DNA of 64,000 nucleotides from Klebsiella sp. WP3-W18-ESBL-02 (GTDB taxonomy: Bacteria > Pseudomonadota > Gammaproteobacteria > Enterobacterales > Enterobacteriaceae), in the NCBI RefSeq assembly GCF_014168815.1, contig NZ_AP021972.1:3844001-3908000 (forward strand), given 5' to 3'. This document shows, piece by piece, positions 36,247 through 44,502 of the stretch. Every line of letters begins with the position of its first letter. Positions within the stretch are counted from its first letter, which is position 1. A model generated the notes under the pieces. The model had not been told where the DNA came from. It did not search any database and saw nothing but the letters and a program-made list of their open reading frames with translations. Position numbers and translations under genes: made by a program.

Positions 36247-37137
36247 ATGGAAAAGCTAACAGGTCTTATCGCTGCACCGCATACCCCTTTCGACGCCCAC
36301 GGTGAAGTGAACTATCCGGTCATCGACCAGATTGCCGAGCATCTTATTGGCCAGGGCGTAAAGGGCGTGTACGTGCTTGGCACCACCGGTGAGGGCATTC
36401 ATTGTTCCGTTGCGGAGCGTAAAAAAATTGCCGAACGTTGGGTGGCAGCCAGCCACGGTAAGCTAAGCATTACGTTGCATACCGGGGCGCTGAGCATCGC
36501 CGACTCCCTTGAGCTGAGCCGCCACGCCGAGACGTTAGATATTTTCGCGACTTCAGTCATTGGCCCATGTTTCTTCAAACCGTCCAGCGTCGACGATTTA
36601 GTCGAGTACTGCCGGCTCAACGCCGCCGCTGCGCCGTCAAAAGGCTTCTACTACTATCACTCGGGGATGTCGGGTCTGAACCTGGATATGGAGCAGTTCC
36701 TGATCGCGGCGGCAGATAAAATCCCGAACCTGTCCGGTATGAAGTTTAACTCCAGCGACATGTATGAATTTCAGCGCTGCCTGCGCGTCAACAACGGCCA
36801 GTTTGATATTCCCTTCGGCGTGGATGAGTTTTTACCGGCCGGGCTGGCCTGCGGCGCGATCGGCGCGGTTGGCAGCACCTACAACTACGCCGCGCCGCTG
36901 TATCACCGCCTGATCGACAGCTTTAATCAGGGCAACCACCAGGACGTCGCGGCCTGTATGGACAAAGTGATCGCCATTATTCGTGTCCTGGTGCAGTACG
37001 GCGGCGTGGCGGCCGGCAAGCTGGCTATGCAGCTGCACGGCATTGATGTTGGCGACCCGCGTCGTCCGCTGCGCCCTATGACGGCGGAGCAGAAACAGGA
37101 CGCACTGGCGAAATTCCGCGCGGCTGAGTTTATCTGA
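36247..37137 (+). CDS. nanA: N-acetylneuraminate lyase, non-E. coli type
   Basis: 296 residues, dihydrodipicolinate synthase/NAL superfamily TIM barrel. The substrate-carboxylate loop is GTTGEG at 45-50, the tyrosine region is FYYYHSG near 135-139, and the Schiff-base lysine is Lys166 in SGMKFNSSD. The sequence departs widely from E. coli NanA (which has GSTGEA and YNIPALSG) and is closer to the lyases of vertebrates and some other bacteria. Cleaves sialate to pyruvate and ManNAc, feeding nanK and nanE across the strand. The exact sialate variant it prefers is unknown. Confidence 0.8.
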   Translation: MEKLTGLIAAPHTPFDAHGEVNYPVIDQIAEHLIGQGVKGVYVLGTTGEGIHCSVAERKKIAERWVAASHGKLSITLHTGALSIADSLELSRHAETLDIFATSVIGPCFFKPSSVDDLVEYCRLNAAAAPSKGFYYYHSGMSGLNLDMEQFLIAAADKIPNLSGMKFNSSDMYEFQRCLRVNNGQFDIPFGVDEFLPAGLACGAIGAVGSTYNYAAPLYHRLIDSFNQGNHQDVAACMDKVIAIIRVLVQYGGVAAGKLAMQLHGIDVGDPRRPLRPMTAEQKQDALAKFRAAEFI

Positions 37138-37171
37138 ATGTGAGAGGGCGGCACGCACACCCTCGCTCCGG

Positions 37172-37257
37172 CCCTCTTCCTGAAAGGGAGAGGGGACATT
37201 TGAGTACCGCAGTCTCCACCCGCACATTCAGTCCCCTCTCCCCTGCGGGGTGAGGGG
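37172..37257. repeat. Dispersed GC-rich inverted repeats (copies 3a and 3b)
   Basis: CCCTCTTCCTGAAAGGGAGAGG and, 37 bp further on, CCCCTCTCCCC with GCGGGGTGAGGGG. These are two members of the family seen near 21.0, 25.05, 41.8 and 62.1 kb. Confidence 0.7.
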
Positions 37258-37368
37258 GATACACTCCACCCCACATCTCTCCCCTCCCCCAAATCCTGAA
37301 ACCGGTTTTATTCCTGTACAAATCCAAGGCAGATCACACTTCTCCACATCCCACTTTGCATCACGCCG

Positions 37369-37391
37369 AGTGTTTCTATAAAAGAAACACT
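37369..37391. promoter_or_regulatory. Perfect 9-bp-arm palindrome upstream of the MFS gene
   Basis: Arms AGTGTTTCT and AGAAACACT are perfect reverse complements around ATAAA. It lies 58 bp upstream of the MFS start. The spacing and symmetry fit a dimeric regulator; the IclR-type gene at 38753-39445 is the nearest candidate. Confidence 0.55.
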
Positions 37392-37449
37392 AACAGCAAT
37401 GATATGACGTCTCGTACCTTTAACACCCTCAAACCATGAGAACACCTCT

Positions 37450-38781
37450 ATGTCAGAACAACCGATAACAGGATCTGCCGCCCGCTCGACCGGACGAGTA
37501 CGCTTCTTTGTACTAGGCCTGGTGTTTATTAATATAATTATCAATTACATGGATAGAACAAACCTGTCCGTTGCGGCAACCCAAATGTCCGGCGAGCTGC
37601 AGTTTACCCCGCTGCAAATGGGGCTGATTTTCTCTGCATTTGGCTGGATCTATGCCGCTTTACAGATCCCCGGCGGCTTTCTGATTGACCGACTCGGTTC
37701 GCGTCTGGTGTACGGCGTGGGGCTGTTTATCTGGTCGTTGATTACCGCGCTGCATGCCATCGCCAACAGCTTTGGCTCGCTGGTTGGCCTGCGTTTAGGC
37801 GTGGGGGCCTTTGAAGCACCGGTGATGCCGTCAAACAACCGCGTGATCTCAAGCTGGTTCCCGGAGCAGGAGCGCGCAACGGCAATCGGTATCTACTCGT
37901 CCGCGCAGTTTGTCGGCATGGCGCTGATGACGCCGGTACTTTTCCACGTTCAGGATCTGTTCGGCTGGCGCGGGCTGTTCTTGATTACCGGCGTGGTGGG
38001 GATGATTTGGGGCGTGCTGTGGTACTGCGTATATCGCGATCCGCTGGATCACAAAACCGTATCGAAAGCCGAGCTGGATCATCTGCGTAAAGGCGGCGCG
38101 GTGATGGAGAGCCGCGAGAATGCCGCTAAACGCCCGTTCAGCTGGCAGGATCTGGGGCTGATGTTCAAAAGCCGCAAGCTGATTGGCATCTACTTCGGTC
38201 AGTTCACGATTTCAGCCACCTTCTGGTTCTTCCTGACCTGGTTCCCGACCTATCTGGTGCAGTACCGCCATATGGATTTTATTAAGTCCGGCTACGTCGC
38301 CTCTGTCCCTTACCTTGCCGCTTTCGTCGGCGTATTGCTGGCCGGGTTTGTATCGGACCGCCTGATTCGTCGCGGCGTCTCCACCAGCTTTGCGCGTAAA
38401 GCGCCGGTGATCCTCGGCATGGCGCTGACGCTGTTTATCCTTGGCGCCAACTACACCGATGACCCGACGCTTATCATCCTGTTTATGTCCATCGCCTTCT
38501 TCGGCAACGGCCTGGCAACGATTACCTGGGTATTTGTGACCGCACTGGCACCGCGTCATCTGATTGGTCTGGCGGGCGGGGTGTTCAACTTTACCGGCGC
38601 GCTCTCTTCCATCGTCGTGCCAATCGCCATCGGCGCGCTGATCGACGGCCACAACTTCGCGCCAGCGCTCGGCTTCATCGCCGTACTGGCCTGTCTGGGG
38701 ATCGGCTCTTATCTGTTCGTGGTCGGCAAGATTGACCTCGACGGCGACAAAACTATGCCGTCAACCGGTCGCAAAGCGTAA
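37450..38781 (+). CDS. MFS transporter, ACS family (sugar-acid carrier-like)
   Basis: 443 residues with about 12 helices. YMDRTNLSVAATQM near residue 34 and the GVGAFEAPVMPSNNRVISSWFP loop are hallmarks of the anion:cation symporters that carry glucarate, galactarate, galactonate and similar acids. It converges with the IclR gene, the two coding ends overlapping by 29 bp. Its position suggests it imports the substrate of the neighbouring FAD oxidoreductase or a sialate-related acid, but this is inference. Confidence 0.75.
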   Translation: MSEQPITGSAARSTGRVRFFVLGLVFINIIINYMDRTNLSVAATQMSGELQFTPLQMGLIFSAFGWIYAALQIPGGFLIDRLGSRLVYGVGLFIWSLITALHAIANSFGSLVGLRLGVGAFEAPVMPSNNRVISSWFPEQERATAIGIYSSAQFVGMALMTPVLFHVQDLFGWRGLFLITGVVGMIWGVLWYCVYRDPLDHKTVSKAELDHLRKGGAVMESRENAAKRPFSWQDLGLMFKSRKLIGIYFGQFTISATFWFFLTWFPTYLVQYRHMDFIKSGYVASVPYLAAFVGVLLAGFVSDRLIRRGVSTSFARKAPVILGMALTLFILGANYTDDPTLIILFMSIAFFGNGLATITWVFVTALAPRHLIGLAGGVFNFTGALSSIVVPIAIGALIDGHNFAPALGFIAVLACLGIGSYLFVVGKIDLDGDKTMPSTGRKA

Positions 38782-39445
38782 TGAGCTCGGCCAGCCGCGC
38801 GGCGGTCTGCTCCGGGGTGGCGTGATACATGCCGGCAAAGGCCAGCGCCGCCTTATGTGAGCCGAACTGAATCGGCTGCGCGAGGGAGAGTTCGCCGTCC
38901 TCGTGCGGCCAGACCACATGGCCCAGCTGACGCTGCTGTTGAAGAAACGGCGCGATGCGCGTCATCTCTTCGGCGCTGAAGCGCTGAGCCAGTACCTCGT
39001 CCTCTTCGGCGGCGAGCAGCGCAATCCCGATGACCGACTGACAGGCCGGCATCATGTGAAAACCCGCCAGCGCCTGACTGATATGGCTCCCCGGGCGTGA
39101 GTGGAAAATATAGATAACCTGGTCCTCCCACAGGACGCCCATCGCCACCACGATATCTTTCGGGGCGTAGGTTTCCAGCAGCGGGAGGGCCTTTGAGAAC
39201 AACGTTGAACCCCGGATCGCCTGGGCGGCCAGCGCGTGAATGCCGGGGCCCGGCAGGTAGCGGCGCTGCGCGTCCTGGGTGGTCAGGCCAATGGCCGCCA
39301 TGGTCATCAGCAGACGGTTCACGCGGGTGGGGTTGATCCCCATCAGCCGCGCCAGTTCGCGACAACCGATAGCCCGATCGCTGGAAACCAGATATTGCAG
39401 GCAGCGAATGCCGTCGATAAGGCTTTGATTAGGTTGAGACGACAT
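38753..39445 (-). CDS. IclR-family transcriptional regulator
   Basis: 230 residues: N-terminal winged helix (about 8-65, CRELARLMGINPTRVNRLLMTM) and a C-terminal IclR effector domain. Unlike typical family members the effector domain is short and lacks a clear GxSxP-type ending. Divergent from the FAD oxidoreductase gene with only 62 bp between starts, so it likely controls that gene and perhaps the convergent MFS gene. A CGGGATCCCG palindrome sits at its own ribosome site (39448-39457). Confidence 0.8.
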   Translation of the reverse strand: MSSQPNQSLIDGIRCLQYLVSSDRAIGCRELARLMGINPTRVNRLLMTMAAIGLTTQDAQRRYLPGPGIHALAAQAIRGSTLFSKALPLLETYAPKDIVVAMGVLWEDQVIYIFHSRPGSHISQALAGFHMMPACQSVIGIALLAAEEDEVLAQRFSAEEMTRIAPFLQQQRQLGHVVWPHEDGELSLAQPIQFGSHKAALAFAGMYHATPEQTAARLAELITLCDRLTA

Positions 39446-39507
39446 AGCGGGATCCCGTTTTTTTAAAGACTATTATTTTATCGCCAGAAAGGCAGGAATT
39501 ACAATTT

Positions 39508-41766
39508 ATGCAAATTTTCCAGCAAACCCATCAACGTGATTTTCCGCATCAGACCCTGCGTACCGATCTGCTGGTCGCCGGCGGCGGGCTGGCGGGACTG
39601 TGCGCCGCGCTGGCCGCCGCCCGCGACGGTTTACAGGTCGTGCTGGTGCAGGACCGTCCCGTCTTAGGCGGCAACGCCTCCAGCGAAGTACGCTTATGGG
39701 CCAACGGTGCCACCTCGCACATGGGTAACAACAATCGCTGGTCGCGCGAAGGCGGCATCATGGGTGAGATCCTCGAAGAGAACCTGTGGCGCAATAAAGA
39801 AGGCAACCCGATGATGTTCGACCTGCTGCTGCTGGATCTGGCGCAGCGCGAAAAGAACCTCACCCTGTTGCTCAACACTGCCATTTACGCGGTGGAACGC
39901 GAAGGCCTGCGCATCACCGAAGCCACCGGCTTTAACGCGGTTAACGAAACCTTCTACCATATTCAGGCCGCGCAGTTCTGCGATGCCACCGGCGACGGCG
40001 TGCTCGGGCATCTGGCGGGCGCTGAGTACCGCGTTGGCGCAGAAGACGCCGAAGAGCTGGGCGAAAAAATGGCTCCCGGTGATAACTTCGGCCACAAGCT
40101 CGGCCACTCAATCTATTTCTACACCCGCAAAAGCAGCGAGCCGGTAAAATTTGTACCGCCCTCTTTCGCGTTGCAGGACATTGAAACCATCCCACGCTAC
40201 AAGCGACTCACCTCCACGCTGAACGGCTGCGATCTGTGGTGGCTGGAATGGGGCGGCCGTCTCGACACCGTGCATGACAGCGAGCAGATCAAATGGGAGC
40301 TGTGGAAAATCGTCTGGGGCGTCTGGGACTACATTAAGAACTCCGGCGAATTCCCGGAAGCTGAAAACCTGACCATCGAATGGGTTGGCTCGATTCCCGG
40401 CAAGCGCGAAAGCCGCCGCTTTATTGGCGATCATCTGCTGTGCCAGCAGGACATTATTGAGCAGCGTGACCACTACGATGCGGTGGGCTACGGCGGCTGG
40501 TCCATCGACCTGCATCCGGCGGACGGCGTTTACAGCCAGCACGACGGCTGCCGTCAGTTCCACAGCAAAGGCACCTACACCATTCCGTACCGCAGCCTCT
40601 ACAGCCGCTCGCTGGACAACCTGTTCCTCACCGGACGACTGATTTCCGCTTCTCACGTTGCCTTCGGCAGCGCCCGCGTGATGTGCACCTGCGGCCTGCT
40701 CGGCGAAGTGGTGGGCCGTGCGGCCGCCCTGTGCCATCAGCATCAGTTGAGTGCGCCGCAGCTGGCAGAAAGCGCGAACATCGGCAAATTACAGCAGCAC
40801 CTGCAGCAAACCGGCTGCTACATTCCACGCCAGCAGCTGCATGATCCGGCGCGCGGCGCGCGGGTGAGCGCCAGCAGCGAACTGGCGCTGACGGCCCTGA
40901 CCGCCAGCGGTCGCTGGATGGCGCTGGATGAGCGCATGGCGCTGCTGCTGCCGGTGAAAGCGGGTGAATCCTTACCGGCCATGCGCTTTACCCTGCGCGC
41001 CGCCAGCGCGCAGTCGGTCAGCATCAGCCTGCTTGCCAGCGACAAAGTCGCCAATTACTGCGCCGATACGCTGCTCGACGAGCAGACGTTAACGGTGCAG
41101 GAAGCCGGTGACTACAGCGTGGAATTTGGCTGGCGTAGCGATGTCGATCGCTATGTCTTTATCGCCTTCACGCCCAATAGCCACGTCGAAATCGCGCTGA
41201 GCGATGTGGCGCTGCCGGGTATTATGACGGTGTTCAACAGCCAGAACGCCCGCGTGGCGAAACATCCACGTCAGGTGGTGGACGGCGATTTTGGCGTCGA
41301 CACGTTTGATTTCTGGGTACCGCGTCGCCGTCCGCATCAGATTATGCCCGCAATTCAGTTTGCCGCGCCGCTGCGCTGCTATGACGTACAGAGCCTGCTC
41401 AACGGTCGCCTGCGCCCCGAACAGCAGATTAACGGCTGGGCTCCCGCACTGGACGACGCTGCACCGCGTCTGACCTGGACGTGGGATGCGCCACAACCCC
41501 TACAATCGCTGACGCTGATGCTGGATAACGACTTTGATAACGCGATGGAAACCGTGCAGATGGGCCACGCGGAAGCGGTCACGCCACACTGCGCCACCCA
41601 CTACCGCCTGTGGGCTGACGATACGCTGATTGCCGAGGTGAAGGACAACCACCATTCGCTGTGCCAGCACACGTTGGAAGCGCCGCGCGCGGTGTCAAAA
41701 ATCACCCTTGAGCTGGTGAAATCGGCGGGGGCCGTGCCTGCCGTCTATTCGCTAAACATCCAATAA
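39508..41766 (+). CDS. FAD-dependent oxidoreductase with C-terminal beta-rich domain
   Basis: 752 residues, no signal peptide. The N-terminal part (about 20-450) is the FAD_oxidored (PF12831-type) fold, with the dinucleotide motif GGGLAG at 25-30, GGNASSEVRLW at 54-64, and a second FAD contact near NLFLTGRLISASHVAFGSARVM. The remaining 300 residues hold two beta-rich stretches, the last (about 600-750) resembling a discoidin-like carbohydrate-binding fold by its WTWDAPQPLQSLTLMLD pattern. I cannot name the substrate. The neighbouring IclR regulator, sugar-acid-type MFS gene and nan genes point to a carbohydrate or uronate/sialate derivative. Confidence 0.75.
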   Translation: MQIFQQTHQRDFPHQTLRTDLLVAGGGLAGLCAALAAARDGLQVVLVQDRPVLGGNASSEVRLWANGATSHMGNNNRWSREGGIMGEILEENLWRNKEGNPMMFDLLLLDLAQREKNLTLLLNTAIYAVEREGLRITEATGFNAVNETFYHIQAAQFCDATGDGVLGHLAGAEYRVGAEDAEELGEKMAPGDNFGHKLGHSIYFYTRKSSEPVKFVPPSFALQDIETIPRYKRLTSTLNGCDLWWLEWGGRLDTVHDSEQIKWELWKIVWGVWDYIKNSGEFPEAENLTIEWVGSIPGKRESRRFIGDHLLCQQDIIEQRDHYDAVGYGGWSIDLHPADGVYSQHDGCRQFHSKGTYTIPYRSLYSRSLDNLFLTGRLISASHVAFGSARVMCTCGLLGEVVGRAAALCHQHQLSAPQLAESANIGKLQQHLQQTGCYIPRQQLHDPARGARVSASSELALTALTASGRWMALDERMALLLPVKAGESLPAMRFTLRAASAQSVSISLLASDKVANYCADTLLDEQTLTVQEAGDYSVEFGWRSDVDRYVFIAFTPNSHVEIALSDVALPGIMTVFNSQNARVAKHPRQVVDGDFGVDTFDFWVPRRRPHQIMPAIQFAAPLRCYDVQSLLNGRLRPEQQINGWAPALDDAAPRLTWTWDAPQPLQSLTLMLDNDFDNAMETVQMGHAEAVTPHCATHYRLWADDTLIAEVKDNHHSLCQHTLEAPRAVSKITLELVKSAGAVPAVYSLNIQ

Positions 41767-41784
41767 CGCCCTCTCAAACTGCGT

Positions 41785-41807
41785 ACCCTCTCCCTTTGGG
41801 AGAGGGT
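41785..41807. repeat. Dispersed GC-rich inverted repeat (copy 4)
   Basis: Perfect 10-bp arms ACCCTCTCCC and GGGAGAGGGT around TTT, 19 bp after the FAD oxidoreductase stop. It could serve as a terminator-like hairpin, without a U-tract. Confidence 0.75.
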
Positions 41808-41831
41808 TCAGACTGATGACGAAGTCCAAAA

Positions 41832-41918
41832 TGCCCGATGGCGCTACGCTTATCGGGCCAACGTGGGTTGTATACATCCTGTGTAGGCCGGATAAGTCGC
41901 TTGCGACGCCATCCGGCA
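41832..41918. repeat. REP / palindromic-unit pair
   Basis: GCCCGATGGCG...TTATCGGGCC followed by GTAGGCCGGATAAGTCG...GCCATCCGGC, between the convergent FAD oxidoreductase and amidohydrolase genes. Confidence 0.85.
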
Positions 41919-41979
41919 CAGCGCGAGCCGGTTTGTCAGTCATCTGAACACGCTCTCTTTGAGAGTGAGTCAGGGGAAC

Positions 41980-43161
41980 TTACTCGTCATTCAATAGCTG
42001 ACTCACCAGCGCAATATGGGTTTTAATCCCCACCGCCAGCGCATCCTCATCAATACGGAAATGCGGATTATGCACGTTCCACGTCGCCCCTTTTTCTTTA
42101 TTGCCGCAGCCGATAAACAGGAACGTCCCCGGAATTTTTTCCTGATAAGAAGAGAAATCCTCGCTGCCGAACAGCGCCTTATCGGCAAGCTGTAGCGTCC
42201 CCGCCGGGAAGTGGCGGCCTATCGCCTCGCGCGCAATGGCGTTGGTCACCTCGTGGTTGTTTCCTACCGCATACCCTTTTTGCCACTGAATATCACACTC
42301 CGCACCGTGGGCAGCGGCAATGCCATTAATGATGCGTGACATCAATTGCGGCACCGTTTCCCGGACCTGCTGATTATGCGTGCGCAGCGTTCCGGCAAGC
42401 CGGGCGCTGTCTGGAATAACGTTGTAGCTGTCGCCAGACTGGAAGGTGGCAATCGTCAGCACCGGCGCGGTGCCGGGGTCAATATTGCGGGCCACTATTT
42501 GCTGCAACGCGCCGACCATTTCTGCGCCGATAGTCACCGGATCGACACAGTGCTGCGGCATGGAACCGTGGCCACCCTTACCGCGAAGGGTGATATCAAA
42601 GTTGTCGCTGGAAGCCACATAGGCCCCCTCTTTCAGGGTAATCACCCCCACCGGGCTGGTCGGAAAGACGTGCAGGCCGAAAATATGCTGTACATCATCG
42701 ACCACGCCCATGTCCACCAGCTCACGCGCGCCGCCCGGCGGCACCTCTTCTGCGGGCTGAAAAATAAATTTAATGCTGCCGTGCAGCCGATTGCGTAGCT
42801 GACACAAGACTTTCGCGGCCCCCATCAGCATCGCCGTATGGGCATCGTGGCCACAGGCGTGCATCACGCCGGGAACCGTTGAGCAGAAGGTTTCACCGCT
42901 CTCTTCCTGAAGCGGCAGCGCATCAATATCGGCGCGCAGCGCCCACATCGGCCCCGGATGCGCGCCGTGGAGCACCGCAATGACGCTGTTTTCCACGGGG
43001 CGACTTATCTCTAGCTCAGCAAACGGCGAGAGTTCGCGGGCGATATAGTCCGCCGTCGGCTTCTCCTGAAACGATAAATCCGGGTGGGCATGAATATAAC
43101 GACGCCAGCGCAGCGCCTCTTCAGCGGCAGCGGTAATCAGCTGTTCAGTCGCGTGGTTCAT
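41980..43161 (-). CDS. M20-family amidohydrolase (hippurate hydrolase / N-acyl amino acid deacylase like)
   Basis: 393 residues, peptidase M20 / AbgB-HipO type. Metal ligands are visible in HACGHDAHTAM (about residues 100-110), in the catalytic EEVPPGGARELV, and in the C-terminal FGSEDFSSY. A dimerisation domain sits at about 180-290. Members hydrolyse N-acyl or N-aroyl amino acids; the acyl group here is unknown. It follows an MFS carrier gene by 12 bp on the same strand, so uptake and hydrolysis of one compound is likely. Confidence 0.88.
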   Translation of the reverse strand: MNHATEQLITAAAEEALRWRRYIHAHPDLSFQEKPTADYIARELSPFAELEISRPVENSVIAVLHGAHPGPMWALRADIDALPLQEESGETFCSTVPGVMHACGHDAHTAMLMGAAKVLCQLRNRLHGSIKFIFQPAEEVPPGGARELVDMGVVDDVQHIFGLHVFPTSPVGVITLKEGAYVASSDNFDITLRGKGGHGSMPQHCVDPVTIGAEMVGALQQIVARNIDPGTAPVLTIATFQSGDSYNVIPDSARLAGTLRTHNQQVRETVPQLMSRIINGIAAAHGAECDIQWQKGYAVGNNHEVTNAIAREAIGRHFPAGTLQLADKALFGSEDFSSYQEKIPGTFLFIGCGNKEKGATWNVHNPHFRIDEDALAVGIKTHIALVSQLLNDE

Positions 43162-43173
43162 CGGGTTCTCCTT

Positions 43174-44367
43174 CTAATCAGTAACAGGCAGGCTGGCGGT
43201 GGCACGGCGCTTCATGAGCGGCAGTACCGCAATGGCCGAGCAGACCATCGCCAGCGAAAGAAACACAAACGCACTGGCGTAGCCGTTGGTGCTTTGCACC
43301 AGATAACCGATCACGATAGGCGACACGAAGCCACCCAGCGTGCCGCCGGTGTTAATCAGACCAATCGCTGAGCCCATCATGTTTTCCGGCAGGCGCTTCA
43401 TCGGCAGCGTAAAGGCGGTAACAAAAGTCGCCATCAAAAAGACTTCGCCGACGAATAGCAGCAGGCTGGCGGTGAGCGGCGTAGTGGCGTGGAAGATGGC
43501 AAAAATAGCCACCGCGCTCAGCAGGGCACTGATGGCAATAACCAGCGGTTCACGGTTAAGGAAATATTTGCCCACCAGCCATCCGGTGCCCAACGACGAG
43601 ATCCAAATCCCCAGACCACCGGCGGCGACAACATAGCCGGACGCAGATAGCGACATGCCCATATGCTGGACGAAGAATTTTGGCAGCCACGCCATCAGGC
43701 CGTAGCTCGGGATGTTGACGCAGAAAATGGACAGAAACAGCAGAATCACCGTTGGGTTACGCCACAGCGCCGCGCCGGAAATCGCCGACTTTTGCACGCC
43801 TACCGTCACCTGCTGGCGCGGCACGCGCAGGGCAATCAGCGCGGCAATTACGCACACAATGACGCCCAGCACGGTAAATGACATGTGCCAGCCCATCAGC
43901 GCCAGCGCGTTCACCGCGATAATCGGCCCAATGGTCATCGCCAGCCCCGCCGACGACAGTAAAATCGACTGGGCAAAAGTGCGCTTCTCCACGCTGAAGT
44001 TGCTGACCACCGCCTTCGCGCATGAACAGGGATAGCCAGAATGCCCCACCCCGGCCAGAAAACGAAACAGCAACAGCAGGCCAAAACTGGCCCCGAGCGC
44101 GCCAAAGCAGAGGGCAAAGATCCCCAGCGCCGAAAGCGACAGTACCAGCATGGTTTTATAGCCGATACGGTCGTTCAGCCAGCCGGCTGGTACCTGAAAT
44201 AGCGAATAGGCAAGGAAGAATATCCCGGTGATGTAGCCCAACTGCTCGGCGTTAAGACCAAACTCTTTTTCAATCGGCAGCAGCGCAAAGCCGGTGACGG
44301 TCTTGTCGATATAGACAAATACGTAGCCAATAAACAGCAAAAAGATCATTTGAGACTGACTTTTCAT
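43174..44367 (-). CDS. MFS transporter paired with the amidohydrolase
   Basis: 397 residues from the ATG at 44365-44367; an open frame extends 160 bp further up but crosses into the divergent LysR gene. About 12 helices, with the YVFVYIDKTVTGFALLPIEK N-terminal helix typical of ACS-type carriers. Probably imports the N-acyl amino acid or related amide cleaved by the downstream amidohydrolase. Divergent from a LysR regulator, 135 bp away. Confidence 0.85.
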   Translation of the reverse strand: MKSQSQMIFLLFIGYVFVYIDKTVTGFALLPIEKEFGLNAEQLGYITGIFFLAYSLFQVPAGWLNDRIGYKTMLVLSLSALGIFALCFGALGASFGLLLLFRFLAGVGHSGYPCSCAKAVVSNFSVEKRTFAQSILLSSAGLAMTIGPIIAVNALALMGWHMSFTVLGVIVCVIAALIALRVPRQQVTVGVQKSAISGAALWRNPTVILLFLSIFCVNIPSYGLMAWLPKFFVQHMGMSLSASGYVVAAGGLGIWISSLGTGWLVGKYFLNREPLVIAISALLSAVAIFAIFHATTPLTASLLLFVGEVFLMATFVTAFTLPMKRLPENMMGSAIGLINTGGTLGGFVSPIVIGYLVQSTNGYASAFVFLSLAMVCSAIAVLPLMKRRATASLPVTD

Positions 44368-44502
44368 TATTTTTTCCGCCCTGTGTCTCATGGATGTGTG
44401 TGGTGTGCGAGCGATGGCCCCTACGCATCCTGGCGCTTTACCGCAGACGCGGGAAGATGTAATTTTTCTATAGGTGATGCTTTTTTCTGATAGGGGTAAG
44501 CG

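Larger units (their letters stand above)
37138..37449. other. Intergenic region nanA / MFS
   Basis: About 312 bp. The first half holds two copies of the GC-rich dispersed inverted repeat (37172-37195 and 37232-37257). The second half contains the 23-bp palindrome listed separately and the promoter region of the following MFS gene. No gene. Confidence 0.55.
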
